Shown: positions 41,962 to 52,757, counted from the stretch's first letter. The stretch: DNA of 64,000 nt from Pseudemcibacter aquimaris (GCF_028869115.1 NZ_CP079800.1:620001-684000), one strand, 5' to 3'. Translations and numbers: made by a program. Notes: generated by a model from the sequence alone, not told the origin.

Positions 41962-42495
41962 ATGTCTCGTATTGGTAAAAAAGCTGTACAAATTCCAAGC
42001 GGTGTTGAAGCAAACCTGAACGATAACGTTCTGACTATTAAAGGTCCTAAAGGTACGCTTGACATGACTTTCGTAAGTGAAGTTGAAGCTAAATTGGAAG
42101 ATGGCGCAGTGTCAGTAAATCCTCGTGGAAACGGCAAACGTGCTCGTTCAATGTGGGGTATGCAGCGTACAATGGTAAGCAATCTGGTTGAAGGTGTTAC
42201 TGAAGGTTTCAGTAAAAAACTTGAACTAAACGGTGTTGGTTACCGTGCACAAATGCAAGGTAAAAACGTAAACCTTCAACTTGGTTTCTCTCACGACATT
42301 CTTTATGAAGTGATGGACGGTGTTGAAGTTAAATGTCCAAGCCAAACAGAGATCGTGATCTCTGGCATTGACAAACAAAAAGTTGGCCAAGTTGCGGCAG
42401 AAATTCGTGAATATCGTAAGCCAGAGCCTTACAAAGGCAAAGGTGTTAAATACGAAGACGAATATATCTTCCGTAAAGAAGGCAAGAAGAAATAG
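41962..42495 (+). CDS. rplF: 50S ribosomal protein L6
   Basis: Lies near the sarcin-ricin loop and stalk base. It has 177 residues: [20 protein letters not shown], the [20 protein letters not shown] block near 77, and the C-terminal [20 protein letters not shown] that marks the family. Confidence 0.98.
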   Translation: MSRIGKKAVQIPSGVEANLNDNVLTIKGPKGTLDMTFVSEVEAKLEDGAVSVNPRGNGKRARSMWGMQRTMVSNLVEGVTEGFSKKLELNGVGYRAQMQGKNVNLQLGFSHDILYEVMDGVEVKCPSQTEIVISGIDKQKVGQVAAEIREYRKPEPYKGKGVKYEDEYIFRKEGKKK

Positions 42496-42505
42496 GTGGA
42501 TCGTT

Positions 42506-42865
42506 ATGCTTAAAGGTAAAAAATTATTTGAACGTCGCCGCAATCGCGTGCGTACAAGCCTTCGCAAAGTAGCGAACGGTCGCCCACGTCTTTCAATTCA
42601 TCGTACGAACCAGCATATGTATGCTCAAATCATCGATGATGCGAATGGTGTGACTGTTGCTGCTGCTTCAACACTTGATGAAGCTCTAAAAAAGCTGAAA
42701 GTAGGAAGCAACTCAGAGGCTGCTGCAGCCGTAGGTAAATTAATAGCGGACCGTGCGAAAAGTGCCGGTGTTGAACAAGTTGTTTTTGATCGTGGCGGTT
42801 TCCTATACCATGGTCGTGTTAAAGCACTTGCAGACGCTGCACGTGAAGCTGGTTTGAATTTCTAA
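42506..42865 (+). CDS. rplR: 50S ribosomal protein L18
   Basis: Binds 5S rRNA with L5 in the central protuberance. It has 119 residues from the ATG at 42506, giving the typical basic start [20 protein letters not shown]. The frame runs back into rplF, but that part is not L18; AGGTGG stands seven bases before the chosen [20 protein letters not shown] and [20 protein letters not shown] are conserved. Confidence 0.96.
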   Translation: MLKGKKLFERRRNRVRTSLRKVANGRPRLSIHRTNQHMYAQIIDDANGVTVAAASTLDEALKKLKVGSNSEAAAAVGKLIADRAKSAGVEQVVFDRGGFLYHGRVKALADAAREAGLNF

Positions 42866-42875
42866 GGAATAGATT

Positions 42876-43427
42876 ATGGCAAGAGCAGAAAGAGAACCTC
42901 GTCAGGAAAGTGAACTAACTGAAAAGCTCGTTCACATTAACCGTGTTGCTAAAGTGGTAAAAGGTGGCCGTCGTTTTGGTTTCGCAGCACTTGTTGTTGT
43001 GGGTGACCAAAAAGGTCGCGTTGGTTTCGGTAAGGGTAAAGCCCGTGAAGTTCCGGAAGCAATCCAAAAAGCAACTGAAGCAGCGAAGAAGAATATGATT
43101 CGTGTTCCTCTACGTGAAGGTCGTACACTTCATCATGATATTGAAGGCCGTCACGGAGCAGGTAAAGTGGTTATTCGTTCAGCACAACCTGGTACAGGTA
43201 TTATTGCTGGTGGTCCGATGCGTGCAGTGTTTGAAGCACTTGGCGTACAGGACGTTGTAACAAAATCACTTGGTACATCGAACCCATACAACATGATCCG
43301 CGGTACATTTGATGCACTATCCAAACAGGTGTCACCTCGTATGGTTGCGTCACGTCGTGGTAAAAAAGTAAGCGATATTGTTGCCCGTCGTGGTGACCGT
43401 AAAGCTGCCGCTGAAGCTACGGAGTAA
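42876..43427 (+). CDS. rpsE: 30S ribosomal protein S5
   Basis: Acts at the mRNA entry site and in decoding accuracy; spectinomycin site. It has 183 residues: [20 protein letters not shown] near 20, [20 protein letters not shown] near 50, and [20 protein letters not shown] near 107. The VKGGRR loop associated with spectinomycin sensitivity is intact. Confidence 0.98.
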   Translation: MARAEREPRQESELTEKLVHINRVAKVVKGGRRFGFAALVVVGDQKGRVGFGKGKAREVPEAIQKATEAAKKNMIRVPLREGRTLHHDIEGRHGAGKVVIRSAQPGTGIIAGGPMRAVFEALGVQDVVTKSLGTSNPYNMIRGTFDALSKQVSPRMVASRRGKKVSDIVARRGDRKAAAEATE

Positions 43428-43433
43428 GTTTAG

Positions 43434-43619
43434 ATGGCGAAGAAAACTTTAAAAGTGACACAGGTCGGTAGCCCGATCCGTCGTCAAGCAGATCAAAGAG
43501 CGACACTTATCGGTCTTGGTCTTAATAAAATGCACCGTACTCGCGAGCTGGAAGATACACCAGCCGTGCGTGGAATGATCCGTAAGGTTCGCCACATGGT
43601 CAAAGTTGAAGGCGAATAG
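43434..43619 (+). CDS. rpmD: 50S ribosomal protein L30
   Basis: Small 61-residue 50S protein: [40 protein letters not shown] near 26, and [13 protein letters not shown]. It lies six bases after rpsE and eight before rplO, the standard spc order. Confidence 0.96.
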   Translation: MAKKTLKVTQVGSPIRRQADQRATLIGLGLNKMHRTRELEDTPAVRGMIRKVRHMVKVEGE

Positions 43620-43627
43620 GTGATATT

Positions 43628-44107
43628 ATGAAACTTAATGAAATTGCAAATAAGCCAGGCTCAACAAAACCAAGAAAACGCATTGGTCGTGGTATTGGTT
43701 CAGGCACAGGTAAAACTGGTGGTCGCGGTGTAAAAGGTCAAAAGTCACGTTCTGGTGTAGCCATTAAAGGCTTCGAAGGTGGACAAATGCCAATTCATAT
43801 GCGTCTTCCTAAGCGCGGCTTTAACAACATTAACAGCAAAACATTTGTTCCTGTTAATCTTGGTCGCCTACAAGAAGCAATCGATGCCAAGAAACTTGAC
43901 GCGAAGAAAACAATCACAGTTGCTGAACTTAAAGCTGCTGGCGTTGTAACACGTGTTAAAGATGGCGTTCGTCTTCTTGCTAAGGGCGAGCTAAAAGCCA
44001 AAGTAAATATCGAGGTGAACGGTGCTTCTAAAGCAGCGATTGCAGCAGTGGAAAAAGCCGGTGGTTCAGTAACTGTTCCAGCAGCGGTTGAAACTGAAGC
44101 AAAGTAA
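43628..44107 (+). CDS. rplO: 50S ribosomal protein L15
   Basis: Late-assembly 50S protein. It has 159 residues: [20 protein letters not shown], the Gly/Lys-rich arm [20 protein letters not shown] near 20, [20 protein letters not shown] near 49, and an Ala/Val-rich C-terminus with [11 protein letters not shown]. It precedes secY by 44 bases. Confidence 0.97.
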   Translation: MKLNEIANKPGSTKPRKRIGRGIGSGTGKTGGRGVKGQKSRSGVAIKGFEGGQMPIHMRLPKRGFNNINSKTFVPVNLGRLQEAIDAKKLDAKKTITVAELKAAGVVTRVKDGVRLLAKGELKAKVNIEVNGASKAAIAAVEKAGGSVTVPAAVETEAK

Positions 44108-44151
44108 CCTTAAATAAAGTAACTGGTATTTGAGCATAGGATAACGAAAAG

Positions 44152-45489
44152 ATGGCATCAGCAGCGGAACAGTTAGCAGGCAACCTTAGTTTCAGTTCTT
44201 TTTCAAAAGCAACTGAACTAAAACAACGTATATGGTTTGCCTTACTTGCACTTATGGTATATCGCTTGGCGACATATCTTCCGCTGCCTGGCATCGACCC
44301 TGTTGCGCTTGAACAAATGTTCACGCAAAATCAGGGCGGTATCCTTGGAATGCTAGATCTGTTTAACGGTGGCGCTATCCAGCGGATGAGCGTCATCGCA
44401 CTTGGCATTATGCCATATATCTCTGCGTCTATTATCATGCAGTTAGCCCAATCTATGAGCCCTAAGCTTAAAGAATTAAAGAAAATGGGTGAGGCAGGAC
44501 GACGCACACTAAACCAATATACGCGTTACGGTACAGTGCTTCTTTGTATTGTTCAGTCATATGCGATTGCTACTGGTCTTGAGAGTGGTATCGCGATTGA
44601 ACCTGGCATGTTCTTCCGTATGACAACTGTTATTACCCTTGTTGGCGGTACAATGTTCCTTGTATGGCTTGGTGAACAAATTACAGCACGTGGTATTGGT
44701 AATGGTATCTCACTAATTATTTTCGCGGGTATTGTTGCACAGCTTCCATCAGCGATCGTAAGTACACTTGATATGAGTGCCAAGGGCACATTAGGTGGGC
44801 CGCTTGTGATCGTAGCACTTCTTGTGATGGTTGTTGCTGTAATCGCAGGTATCGTGTTCGTAGAGCGTGCACAACGCCGTCTACTTATTCAATATCCGAA
44901 AAGACAACAAGCTAACGGCATGACACAAGGTGAGCAATCACATATGCCGCTTAAGCTAAATACTGCTGGTGTTATTCCACCGATCTTTGCGTCATCACTT
45001 CTTATGATGCCAATGTCGCTTGCTGGTTTCGCATCTGCTGATAGCCCTGATTGGGTGACAACAGCGACTGCGCTGCTTGGCCCTGGTCAGCCGCTATATA
45101 TGCTGTTTTATGTTGTTGGTATCGTTTTCTTCTGTTTCTTCTATACAGCGCTTGTATTCAACCCTGAAGAAACAGCAGACAATCTGAAAAAATATGGTGG
45201 TTTTATTCCGGGTATTCGTCCGGGTAAAAACACAGCAAAATATCTTGATTATGTATTAACCCGTTTGACTGTTGTTGGTGCGATTTATCTTTGTATCATT
45301 TGTTTGCTGCCGGAAATTTTAAGAGCGCAATATGCAATTCCTTTCTACTTCGGTGGTACATCACTTCTTATCGTTGTGAACGTGACAATGGATACTGTTG
45401 GCCAAATCCACAGTCATCTTATGGCACACCAATATGAAGGCCTGATGAAAAAATCAAAACTTCGTGGTGGAAAGAGGCGTCGCAGATGA
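44152..45489 (+). CDS. secY: Preprotein translocase subunit SecY
   Basis: Pore subunit of the SecYEG channel, with ten membrane helices in 445 residues. Landmarks are [14 protein letters not shown] near residue 42, the plug region [20 protein letters not shown] near 62, [14 protein letters not shown] near 86, [17 protein letters not shown] near 112, and the cytoplasmic tail [14 protein letters not shown]. The stop overlaps the adk start as ATGA, coupling the two. Confidence 0.98.
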   Translation: MASAAEQLAGNLSFSSFSKATELKQRIWFALLALMVYRLATYLPLPGIDPVALEQMFTQNQGGILGMLDLFNGGAIQRMSVIALGIMPYISASIIMQLAQSMSPKLKELKKMGEAGRRTLNQYTRYGTVLLCIVQSYAIATGLESGIAIEPGMFFRMTTVITLVGGTMFLVWLGEQITARGIGNGISLIIFAGIVAQLPSAIVSTLDMSAKGTLGGPLVIVALLVMVVAVIAGIVFVERAQRRLLIQYPKRQQANGMTQGEQSHMPLKLNTAGVIPPIFASSLLMMPMSLAGFASADSPDWVTTATALLGPGQPLYMLFYVVGIVFFCFFYTALVFNPEETADNLKKYGGFIPGIRPGKNTAKYLDYVLTRLTVVGAIYLCIICLLPEILRAQYAIPFYFGGTSLLIVVNVTMDTVGQIHSHLMAHQYEGLMKKSKLRGGKRRRR

Positions 45490-46139
45490 TCATTATTTTA
45501 CTTGGACCACCAGGTGCCGGCAAAGGCACACAGGCACAAAGAATTGAAAGCTCTCAAGGTCTAGTTCAGCTATCCACAGGAGATATGCTTAGAGCAGCAG
45601 TGGCCGCAGAGACAGAAGTTGGTAAAAAAGCCAAAGATTTCATGGAAGCAGGGAAACTTGTAACAGATGAAATCGTTGTAGGAATTATCGCGGACCGTAT
45701 CGAGGAAGAAGATTGCAAGAATGGTTTCTTGCTTGATGGTTTCCCACGGACCGTAGCACAGGCGGAAGCCTTGGATAATATGCTTGATCAGAAAAATCTA
45801 AAGCTCGATGCTGTCATCGAGATGCAGGTTGATGATGGAGCACTCGTGGACCGTATTACAGGTCGTTACACATGTAGCGAATGTAACCAAGGTTATCACG
45901 ATAAAAACCTTAAGCCGAAAGTTGATGGCGTCTGCGACAACTGTGGCTCTACGAATTTCAAACGCCGGGCGGATGATAATAAGGAAACTGTTACATCTCG
46001 CTTGGAAAGCTACCATGCTCAAACAGCACCACTATTACCATATTATGGTGATAAGGGTGTCTTGAAATCGGTAGACGGGATGGCTGACATCGATGATGTT
46101 ACCGCCCAAATTAATGATGTATTGGGTAACTTGTCATAG
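45486..46139 (+). CDS. adk: Adenylate kinase with zinc-type LID
   Basis: Interconverts ATP + AMP and 2 ADP. It has 217 residues: P-loop GPPGAGKGT at 7–15, AMP-binding STGDMLR near 30, and GFPRT at 85–89. The LID carries four cysteines, C130, C133, C150 and C153, in TCSEC and VCDNCG, which should bind structural zinc as in Gram-positive and many alphaproteobacterial enzymes and unlike E. coli. It overlaps secY by four bases; a promoter and rpsM follow. Confidence 0.97.
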   Translation: MIIILLGPPGAGKGTQAQRIESSQGLVQLSTGDMLRAAVAAETEVGKKAKDFMEAGKLVTDEIVVGIIADRIEEEDCKNGFLLDGFPRTVAQAEALDNMLDQKNLKLDAVIEMQVDDGALVDRITGRYTCSECNQGYHDKNLKPKVDGVCDNCGSTNFKRRADDNKETVTSRLESYHAQTAPLLPYYGDKGVLKSVDGMADIDDVTAQINDVLGNLS

Positions 46140-46190
46140 AACCTTGTATCTATGGATTAAAGTTTTTTTCAAAAAGCTTTTTTTCAAAGG

Positions 46191-46218
46191 TTGACTAAGT
46201 GAACTTAATACCTATAAT
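46191..46218 (+). promoter_or_regulatory. Strong promoter of the alpha operon (rpsM)
   Basis: TTGACT (46191–46196), a 16-base spacer and a consensus TATAAT (46213–46218) lie 81 bases before the rpsM start, in the gap after adk. It is the best promoter match in the ribosomal block. Confidence 0.8.
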
Positions 46219-46298
46219 CGCGCAACTTCACGTTATGTTATTTAACATGGCGGGATTTGCTGAACTTGTTTGAATTTTTTAGATCGGGAGAAACGATC

Positions 46299-46667
46299 GT
46301 GGCGCGTATTTCTGGCGTTAATATACCCACTGCCAAAAGAGTGGAAATCGCATTAACCTACATCCATGGGATCGGGTTAACATCTGCGAAAGAAATTTGT
46401 AAGAAAAACGGCATTTCGCCTGAGCGTCGTGTAAACGACCTTAGCGATGCTGAAGTAATCAAGATTCGTGAAACAATCGACGAAGAATACCTTGTAGAAG
46501 GTGACCGTCGTCGTGAAGTTGCCATGAACCTTAAACGTTTACTTGACCTTGGTACATACCGTGGCCTACGTCACCGTAAGAGATTACCTGTTCGTGGTCA
46601 ACGCACTAGCACCAATGCCCGTACCCGTAAAGGTAAGCGCATTGCGATTGCCGGTAAGAAGAAATAA
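46299..46667 (+). CDS. rpsM: 30S ribosomal protein S13
   Basis: Head protein contacting P-site tRNA and the 50S subunit. I chose the GTG at 46299, eight bases after CGGGAG, giving 122 residues and the usual start (V/M)[19 protein letters not shown]. The frame extends to an upstream start at 46257, but the extra 14 residues match no S13. The C-terminus [20 protein letters not shown] is typical. Confidence 0.96.
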   Translation: MARISGVNIPTAKRVEIALTYIHGIGLTSAKEICKKNGISPERRVNDLSDAEVIKIRETIDEEYLVEGDRRREVAMNLKRLLDLGTYRGLRHRKRLPVRGQRTSTNARTRKGKRIAIAGKKK

Positions 46668-46679
46668 GGATACTGGACA

Positions 46680-47066
46680 ATGGCTACTGATAAACGTGTA
46701 AAACGTAGAGAACGTAAAAACATTACCAATGGTGTTGCACATGTAAATAGTACATTCAACAACACTATCATTACTATTGCTGACGTACAGGGTAACACTA
46801 TTTCCTGGTCAACAGCTGGTGCAATGGGCTTCAAGGGTTCACGTAAGTCAACTCCTTATGCTGCTCAGATCGCATCTGAAGATGCTGGTAAGAAAGCAAT
46901 GGAACATGGCATTAAAACTCTTGAAGTTGAAGTTAAGGGACCAGGTTCTGGTCGCGAATCAGCTTTACGTGCATTAATGGCACTTGGTATTACTATTACA
47001 TCGATTCGTGACGTGACACCTATTCCACATAATGGATGTCGTGCGCCGAAGCGTCGTAGAGTGTAA
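46680..47066 (+). CDS. rpsK: 30S ribosomal protein S11
   Basis: Platform protein near the E-site mRNA exit. It has 128 residues: [20 protein letters not shown] near 19, [20 protein letters not shown] near 40, and [19 protein letters not shown] near 84, ending in [17 protein letters not shown]. The typical NG pair (isoaspartate site) in HNGCR is present. Confidence 0.98.
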   Translation: MATDKRVKRRERKNITNGVAHVNSTFNNTIITIADVQGNTISWSTAGAMGFKGSRKSTPYAAQIASEDAGKKAMEHGIKTLEVEVKGPGSGRESALRALMALGITITSIRDVTPIPHNGCRAPKRRRV

Positions 47067-47073
47067 ATTGTAG

Positions 47074-47103
47074 CGTCTCTCTATCAATTATGGTTAGAGA
47101 GCG
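47074..47103 (+). other. Hairpin between rpsK and rpoA
   Basis: CTCTCTA and TAGAGAG pair across an 11-base loop, extended by CG/CG with a bulged T. Only TTATTTATT follows, so termination is doubtful; mRNA stability or differential expression of rpoA is possible. Confidence 0.45.
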
Positions 47104-47144
47104 TTATTTATTCGGGCCTGATAGATATAGATAAGGATTTAACT

Positions 47145-48167
47145 GTGATCCAAAATAACTGGCAAGAGCTAATTAAACCGACCACCCTTGAGATTACTCA
47201 AAAAGGTGAAGGACGTAAAAAAGCAAAGATCGTAGCAGAACCACTAGAGCGTGGCTTTGGTATGACACTTGGTAACGCGCTTCGTCGTGTGCTTTTATCG
47301 TCTTTACAAGGTGCGGCTGTAACTTCCGTACATATCGACAATGTACTTCATGAATTTTCATCAATCGCTGGCGTGCGTGAAGATGTGACAGATATTATTC
47401 TGAACATCAAAAAGCTTGCTGTAAGCGTTGAAGAAGAATTTGAAGGTTCACGTCGCTTGACATTACAGGCAACTGGTCCTGGTGAAGTTACTGCGGCTGA
47501 TATCGAAGAAGTTAACGGCGTTACTATTCATAACCCTGAACTGGTTATTTGTCATCTTGACGATGGTGCTGATCTTCGTATGGAACTGACAGTAAGCACT
47601 GGTAAAGGTTACGTTGCGGCTGTTAACAACCGCGCTGATGATGCACCGATTGGTCTTATTCCGGTTGATAGTATCTTCTCACCAGTAACACGTGTCAGCT
47701 ATAAAGTTGATAACACACGTGAAGGTCAGATCCTTGACTATGATAAACTGACTATGGATATCGAAACCAATGGTACAGTGACACCGGAAGATGCGATTGC
47801 ATTTGCTGCTCGTATTCTTCAGGATCAGCTTCAAACATTCATCAACTTTGATGAGCCAGAAGATACTTCAGCAGATAAAGAATCTGACGAGCCTGAATTT
47901 AACCGTAATCTTCTTCGTCGCGTTGACGAACTTGAACTATCTGTTCGTTCGGCCAACTGCCTTAAGAATGATAACATCGTTTACATTGGTGATCTTGTAC
48001 GCAAGACAGAAGCAGAAATGCTTCGTACACCAAACTTCGGTCGTAAGTCACTGAATGAAATTAAAGAAGTTCTTTCCTCAATGGGTCTTCGTCTTGGAAT
48101 GGAAAATCCAGGATGGCCACCAGAGAATATTGAAGAACTTGTGAAGAAACTGGAACAAGAATTTTAA
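47145..48167 (+). CDS. rpoA: DNA-directed RNA polymerase subunit alpha
   Basis: Assembles the RNA polymerase core and contacts UP elements and activators. It has 340 residues and starts at GTG with AAGGA nine bases before. The N-terminal domain contains [20 protein letters not shown] near 33 and [19 protein letters not shown] near 58. An acidic linker near 240–255 precedes the C-terminal domain with [16 protein letters not shown] and the helix-hairpin-helix [12 protein letters not shown]. Confidence 0.98.
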   Translation: MIQNNWQELIKPTTLEITQKGEGRKKAKIVAEPLERGFGMTLGNALRRVLLSSLQGAAVTSVHIDNVLHEFSSIAGVREDVTDIILNIKKLAVSVEEEFEGSRRLTLQATGPGEVTAADIEEVNGVTIHNPELVICHLDDGADLRMELTVSTGKGYVAAVNNRADDAPIGLIPVDSIFSPVTRVSYKVDNTREGQILDYDKLTMDIETNGTVTPEDAIAFAARILQDQLQTFINFDEPEDTSADKESDEPEFNRNLLRRVDELELSVRSANCLKNDNIVYIGDLVRKTEAEMLRTPNFGRKSLNEIKEVLSSMGLRLGMENPGWPPENIEELVKKLEQEF

Positions 48168-48218
48168 TTTAATGGGACCGGGTCCTGAAAAAGGATACCC
48201 CCTCAAGGAGTAAAGGAT

Positions 48219-48647
48219 ATGCGCCATCGTAAAGCTGGGCGTAAGCTTAACAAAACAAGTTCACATCGCAAAGCGATGTTTGCGAACATGGCTTCAGCGC
48301 TTCTAAAGCATGAGCAAATTATTACAACACTGCCGAAGGCAAAAGAACTTCGCCCGATTGTTGAACGTCTAATCACGCTTGGTAAGCGTGGTTCACTTCA
48401 CGCACGTCGTCAAGCGATCTCTAAACTGCCTGCGTCAGACAAAGCAATCGTTCAAAAACTTTTTGACGAGCTAGCAGAACGTTATAAAGAGCGTAACGGT
48501 GGTTACACTCGTGTTCTTAAAGCTGGTTTCCGTCACGGTGATGCTGCACCAGTAGCAGTGATCGAACTGGTTGACCGTAACGAAGACGCTAAAGGTCAGG
48601 ACAGTGGTCCGGTTTTTGACGATATCGAAGACGAAGCAGTAGCTTAA
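48219..48647 (+). CDS. rplQ: 50S ribosomal protein L17
   Basis: Last gene of the alpha operon; L17 lies near the tunnel exit. It has 142 residues: [40 protein letters not shown] near 21, and [19 protein letters not shown] near 105, with a short acidic tail. A terminator follows 27 bases after the stop. Confidence 0.97.
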   Translation: MRHRKAGRKLNKTSSHRKAMFANMASALLKHEQIITTLPKAKELRPIVERLITLGKRGSLHARRQAISKLPASDKAIVQKLFDELAERYKERNGGYTRVLKAGFRHGDAAPVAVIELVDRNEDAKGQDSGPVFDDIEDEAVA

Positions 48648-48674
48648 GTCTACGGTTGTAGATAAGAATTTAAG

Positions 48675-48701
48675 AAGCGGTCCTTTGGGGCCGCTTTTTT
48701 T
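48675..48701 (+). terminator. Intrinsic terminator of the alpha operon
   Basis: AAGCGGTCC pairs with GGGCCGCTT around a TTTG loop and is followed by TTTTT. It ends the ribosomal supercluster. Confidence 0.88.
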
Positions 48702-48798
48702 ATGGGAAAATGATTTTTCTTTACCGCTTACTGTTGCGGCAAAGGTCATATAATCATATAAAGAAGAAAATAATTTTCATTCAAAAAGGATTTATCAA

Positions 48799-49866
48799 AT
48801 GGCACTAAAACCTGGCGTCGTAAGCGGCGCAGAATATGCTGAACTTGTTAACGCATGTAAGGAAGGTGGCTATGCGCTTGCAGCCGTAAACTGTGTTGGA
48901 ACTGATTCAGTAAACGCAGTGATGGAAGCAGCAGCAAAAAACAACAGTGACGTCATTATCCAGTTCTCAAATGGGGGCGCACAATTTTACGCTGGTGCCG
49001 GTATGGAAGACAGCTTCCAAGCAAAGGTACTTGGTGCCGTATCAGCTGCGCAGCACGTGCATTTGCTTGCGGAACATTATGGTATCTGTGCTGTACTTCA
49101 CACTGACCATGCAAACATGAAGCTTGTGCCATGGGTGGAAGAACTGATTAAACATTCAGAAGCGCATCACGCGGCAACTGGACGCCCGCTATATTCATCA
49201 CATATGCTTGATCTTTCTGAAGAAGATATTGATGTGAACCTGAATGAATGTGCACGTGTTCTCGAACGCATGGCAAAAATCGACATGAGCCTTGAAATCG
49301 AACTGGGTATCACTGGTGGAGAAGAGGACGGTGTTGGCCATGATATTGATGAAAGCGCTGATAATTCACATCTATACACACAGCCGGAAGACGTTCTTAA
49401 AGCATATGATCTGCTGACACCGATCGGGCATTTCTCTGTTGCGGCGTCATTTGGTAACGTTCACGGTGTTTATAAACCGGGTAATGTGCAACTTCGTCCT
49501 GAAATCCTTAAACACAGTCAGGATCTGGTTGAACAAACACATAACACGGGTGCGAAACCGCTTAACCTTGTGTTTCATGGTGGTTCAGGTTCAGAAAAAG
49601 ATAAGATTGAAGCCGCTATTTCATATGGTGTTTTCAAAATGAACATTGATACTGATACACAGTTTGCTTTCTCTGAAGGTGTTGGCAGATATGTGAATGA
49701 ACATCCGGTTGCCTTTAAACATCAGATTTGTCCTGATGAAGGAACACCGCAGAAGAAATTCTATGACCCACGTAAATGGCTTCGTGAAGGTGAGAAATCA
49801 TTTGTTGCTCGTCTTGATGAAGCATTCGAAGATCTGGGTTCAGTTGGACGCTCACTTGCAAAATAA
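48799..49866 (+). CDS. fba: Fructose-bisphosphate aldolase, class II
   Basis: Zinc-dependent cleavage of fructose-1,6-bisphosphate to dihydroxyacetone phosphate and glyceraldehyde-3-phosphate in glycolysis, and the reverse in gluconeogenesis. It has 355 residues, class IIA length. It shows AAVNCVGTDSVNAVMEAA near 28, the zinc ligands in LHTDHANM near 107 and GNVHGVYKPG near 223, the acidic loop LEIELGITGGEEDGVG near 170, and FHGGSGSEKDKI near 258. Shine-Dalgarno AAGGA is present, with terminators on both sides, so it is probably a single-gene transcript. Confidence 0.97.
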   Translation: MALKPGVVSGAEYAELVNACKEGGYALAAVNCVGTDSVNAVMEAAAKNNSDVIIQFSNGGAQFYAGAGMEDSFQAKVLGAVSAAQHVHLLAEHYGICAVLHTDHANMKLVPWVEELIKHSEAHHAATGRPLYSSHMLDLSEEDIDVNLNECARVLERMAKIDMSLEIELGITGGEEDGVGHDIDESADNSHLYTQPEDVLKAYDLLTPIGHFSVAASFGNVHGVYKPGNVQLRPEILKHSQDLVEQTHNTGAKPLNLVFHGGSGSEKDKIEAAISYGVFKMNIDTDTQFAFSEGVGRYVNEHPVAFKHQICPDEGTPQKKFYDPRKWLREGEKSFVARLDEAFEDLGSVGRSLAK

Positions 49867-49883
49867 TTTCAAGTGATTAGATT

Positions 49884-49918
49884 AAAAAGGCGGCTCAAAT
49901 CAGGGCTGCCTTTTTTTA
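49884..49918 (+). terminator. Intrinsic terminator after fba
   Basis: AAAAAGGCGGC pairs with GCTGCCTTTTT (one G-T pair) and is followed by a T-run. Confidence 0.85.
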
Positions 49919-49993
49919 TTTTCTTGCAGGTTTCACAATTTCGCCACGTAAAAAGAATATTGGTAATAAAAGAAATAAATGGATGGATCGAAT

Positions 49994-51451
49994 ATGAAAT
50001 ATATTATCAAAATTGGTTTAGGTCTTTTCTCGCTTATCGCGATAACGCTTTTCATGATGAATGGCACGATGCAGTCATCATCAAATGCACAAGTTTCCAA
50101 TAAACGTGTGCCGACATCGGATACGGAAGTGAAGTTATCATATGCACCCGTTGTGCGTGAAGCCGCACCAGCGGTTGTGAATATTTATACTAAACGAGTG
50201 GTTAGAACCCGTACATCACCATTTTTAAATGATCCATTTTTTAGCCGTTTCTTCGGTGGATCATCCGCCCCGCGTGAACGTATTGAAAGATCACTTGGTT
50301 CCGGTGTGATCGTCCGCGAAGAAGGCGTTGTAATTACCAATCACCATGTGATCGATGGCGCTGATGAAATTACCGTGGCACTATCCGATCGCCGCGAATT
50401 TGAAGCCGAAGTCATTTTGATGGATGAAAGTACTGACCTTGCGGTTCTGCGCATTGAACCATCGGGTGAGCCGCTAACCATTTTAGAATTTAGTAATAGC
50501 GATGATGTTGAAGTCGGTGACCTTGTGCTTGCGATCGGTAACCCGTTCGGTGTTGGGCAATCAGTGACCAGTGGAATTGTTTCAGCACTTGCAAGAACAC
50601 AAGTGGGTGATGATGCCTATCAATTTTTCATTCAAACTGATGCAGCGGTTAATCCAGGAAACAGTGGCGGTGCGCTTGTGGGGATGGATGGTAAGCTTGT
50701 AGGTATCAATACGTCCATTTATTCGCGTTCTGGTGGCTCAAACGGGATTGGCTTTGCTATTCCGGTTAAAATGGTCGATTTTGTGCTCAATGCCGCTTTA
50801 AATGATGGTGAGATCATCCGCCCGTGGTTTGGTGCGACAGGGCAGGCGGTTTCATCGGAAATTGCCGAAAGTTTAGGGTTTGATCGCCCGGGCGGCGTTC
50901 TTGTGGATAATGTATATCCGGATAGCCCGGCTGATCGTGGTGGGTTAGAACCGGGTGATGTGATTTTATCAATCGACGGCGAAGAAATTTTTGACACGCA
51001 AGGTTTAAGATATTTTATTGGTCTTGGCCGTATTGGCGGCGAAACTGTTCTTGAGGTTCTAAAAGGGGACGACAGTCGTACTCTGACTATTGAACTGGAA
51101 GCCGCGCCGGAAGACCCGCCAAGAAATATCACGACCCTCGATGGGGATCATATCTTTGAAAATGTTGAGGTAGGCAACCTATCACCGGCATTTTCATCGG
51201 AACTTGGTATTAATCTTTTTGAAAAAGGCGTGATCATTCTGGATATCCCGAGATCAAGCCCAGTACGCCGTTTAAATGTACTGCGTCCAGGTGATATTTT
51301 CGACCGAATTGATAATGAAGACATTGATACGGTTGAGGGACTAGAAGATGCTCTTGATGATGCAGAATCAGACATTTCATTCGCTGTGCGCCGTAATGGC
51401 AGACTGATAGAATGTCAGGCCCGAGGCCGTAACAGTTATAGCTGCAGGTAA
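49994..51451 (+). CDS. DegP/DegQ-type periplasmic serine protease
   Basis: HtrA-family protease that degrades misfolded envelope proteins. From the ATG at 49994 it has 485 residues; an upstream ATG at 49979 adds five residues but has a poorer Shine-Dalgarno. An N-terminal hydrophobic segment (about 3–25) is a signal peptide or anchor. The trypsin-like triad is visible as His118 (TNHHVIDG), Asp148 (STDLAVLRIE) and Ser224 (NPGNSGGAL). Two PDZ domains follow, near 270–350 (PADRGGLEPGDVILSID) and 395–475 (SPVRRLNVLRPGDIF). DegP, DegQ and DegS cannot be told apart here, though two PDZ domains exclude DegS. Confidence 0.93.
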   Translation: MKYIIKIGLGLFSLIAITLFMMNGTMQSSSNAQVSNKRVPTSDTEVKLSYAPVVREAAPAVVNIYTKRVVRTRTSPFLNDPFFSRFFGGSSAPRERIERSLGSGVIVREEGVVITNHHVIDGADEITVALSDRREFEAEVILMDESTDLAVLRIEPSGEPLTILEFSNSDDVEVGDLVLAIGNPFGVGQSVTSGIVSALARTQVGDDAYQFFIQTDAAVNPGNSGGALVGMDGKLVGINTSIYSRSGGSNGIGFAIPVKMVDFVLNAALNDGEIIRPWFGATGQAVSSEIAESLGFDRPGGVLVDNVYPDSPADRGGLEPGDVILSIDGEEIFDTQGLRYFIGLGRIGGETVLEVLKGDDSRTLTIELEAAPEDPPRNITTLDGDHIFENVEVGNLSPAFSSELGINLFEKGVIILDIPRSSPVRRLNVLRPGDIFDRIDNEDIDTVEGLEDALDDAESDISFAVRRNGRLIECQARGRNSYSCR

Positions 51452-51454
51452 TCA

Positions 51455-52756
51455 ATGACGGATTTATTTGAAAGCGCAGGGTTAGAGCAGGGGGCGCCAC
51501 GCCCATTAGCGGATCGACTGCGCCCGAAATCTATATCCGAAGTGGTTGGTCAGGGGCATTTGATCAATCCCGAAGGGACCCTTGGCCGCATGCTGGATGC
51601 GGGTCATTTATCATCACTTATACTTTGGGGGCCGCCGGGAACCGGTAAAACCACGACAGCAAGATTACTTGCGGAACATGTGGATTTATATTTCGAACAA
51701 ATATCAGCCGTCTTTTCCGGTGTTGCCGATTTAAGAAAATGTTTTGAAGCCGCAAAAGAACGCCGCAGAACAGGAAAAGGTACACTTCTTTTCGTTGATG
51801 AAATTCACCGATTTAACAGATCACAACAGGATGGATTTTTGCCATATGTTGAGGACGGTACAATTGTCCTTGTCGGGGCGACAACGGAAAATCCGTCCTT
51901 TGAATTAAATGCCGCGCTTTTATCGCGAATGCAGGTGTTGACGCTTAACCGTCTTGATCAGGATGCGATGGAAGAATTGCTCGGACGGGCGGAAGCGTTA
52001 GAGGATAAGAAGTTACCGCTAACCAGTGATGCCCGTGTCATGTTGTATAATATGGCGGATGGTGATGGTAGGTATCTATTAAACCTCGCGGAAATATTGC
52101 TGGGTCTAAATTTCGATAAAGATTTAGATGGCAATGAATTGCTTAACGTTCTGCAAAAACGTGCGCCTGTTTATGACAAAGACCGCGAAGGACATTATAA
52201 CCTTATTTCGGCATTACATAAATCGCTTAGGGGTTCTGATACGGATGCCGCGCTTTATTGGTCGGCGCGAATGCTTGCGGGTGGTGAAGATCCGCTTTAT
52301 ATCCTGCGCAGGCTGGTAAGATTTGCTGTAGAGGATATCGGCCTTGCTGATCCGCAGGCGATTGTTCAGGCGAATGCCGCAAAGCAGCTTTATGAATTTC
52401 TTGGTTCACCCGAAGGGGATTTGGCCATTGCACAGCTTGTGATTTATTTGGGGACTGCACCAAAATCAAATGCCTCTTATATGGCCCATAAAAAATCATT
52501 AAAACGGGCCAAGGAAACAGGTTCCTTAATGCCGCCGATGCATATTTTAAATGCCCCAACCAAAATGATGAAAGAAATGGGGTATGGTAAGGGCTATCAA
52601 TATGACCATGATGCGGAAGATGGTTTTTCAGGGCAGAATTATTTTCCAGAAGAAATAAACCGTGAACAATTTTATAAACCGGTAAACCGTGGTTTCGAAC
52701 GCGAAGTTTCAAAACGCCTTGAATATTGGGCGAAGATGCGAGAAGAAAAGAATTAA
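51455..52756 (+). CDS. rarA: Replication-associated recombination protein A
   Basis: AAA+ ATPase (MgsA/RarA, homologue of eukaryotic WRNIP1) acting at stalled replication forks. It has 433 residues: LADRLRPKSISEVVGQGHL near 18, Walker A GPPGTGKTT near 60, Walker B LLFVDEIHRFN near 109, sensor 1 GATTENPSFELN near 141, and the C-terminal tetramerisation block DGFSGQNYFPEEINREQFY. It starts three bases after the protease stop, so the two are probably cotranscribed. It ends one base before the convergent cfa gene. Confidence 0.96.
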   Translation: MTDLFESAGLEQGAPRPLADRLRPKSISEVVGQGHLINPEGTLGRMLDAGHLSSLILWGPPGTGKTTTARLLAEHVDLYFEQISAVFSGVADLRKCFEAAKERRRTGKGTLLFVDEIHRFNRSQQDGFLPYVEDGTIVLVGATTENPSFELNAALLSRMQVLTLNRLDQDAMEELLGRAEALEDKKLPLTSDARVMLYNMADGDGRYLLNLAEILLGLNFDKDLDGNELLNVLQKRAPVYDKDREGHYNLISALHKSLRGSDTDAALYWSARMLAGGEDPLYILRRLVRFAVEDIGLADPQAIVQANAAKQLYEFLGSPEGDLAIAQLVIYLGTAPKSNASYMAHKKSLKRAKETGSLMPPMHILNAPTKMMKEMGYGKGYQYDHDAEDGFSGQNYFPEEINREQFYKPVNRGFEREVSKRLEYWAKMREEKN

Positions 52757-52757
52757 T

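Noticed and set aside
49873-50103. Plus-strand open frame over the fba terminator and protease start
   Set aside because: It crosses an intrinsic terminator and overlaps the real protease gene out of frame.
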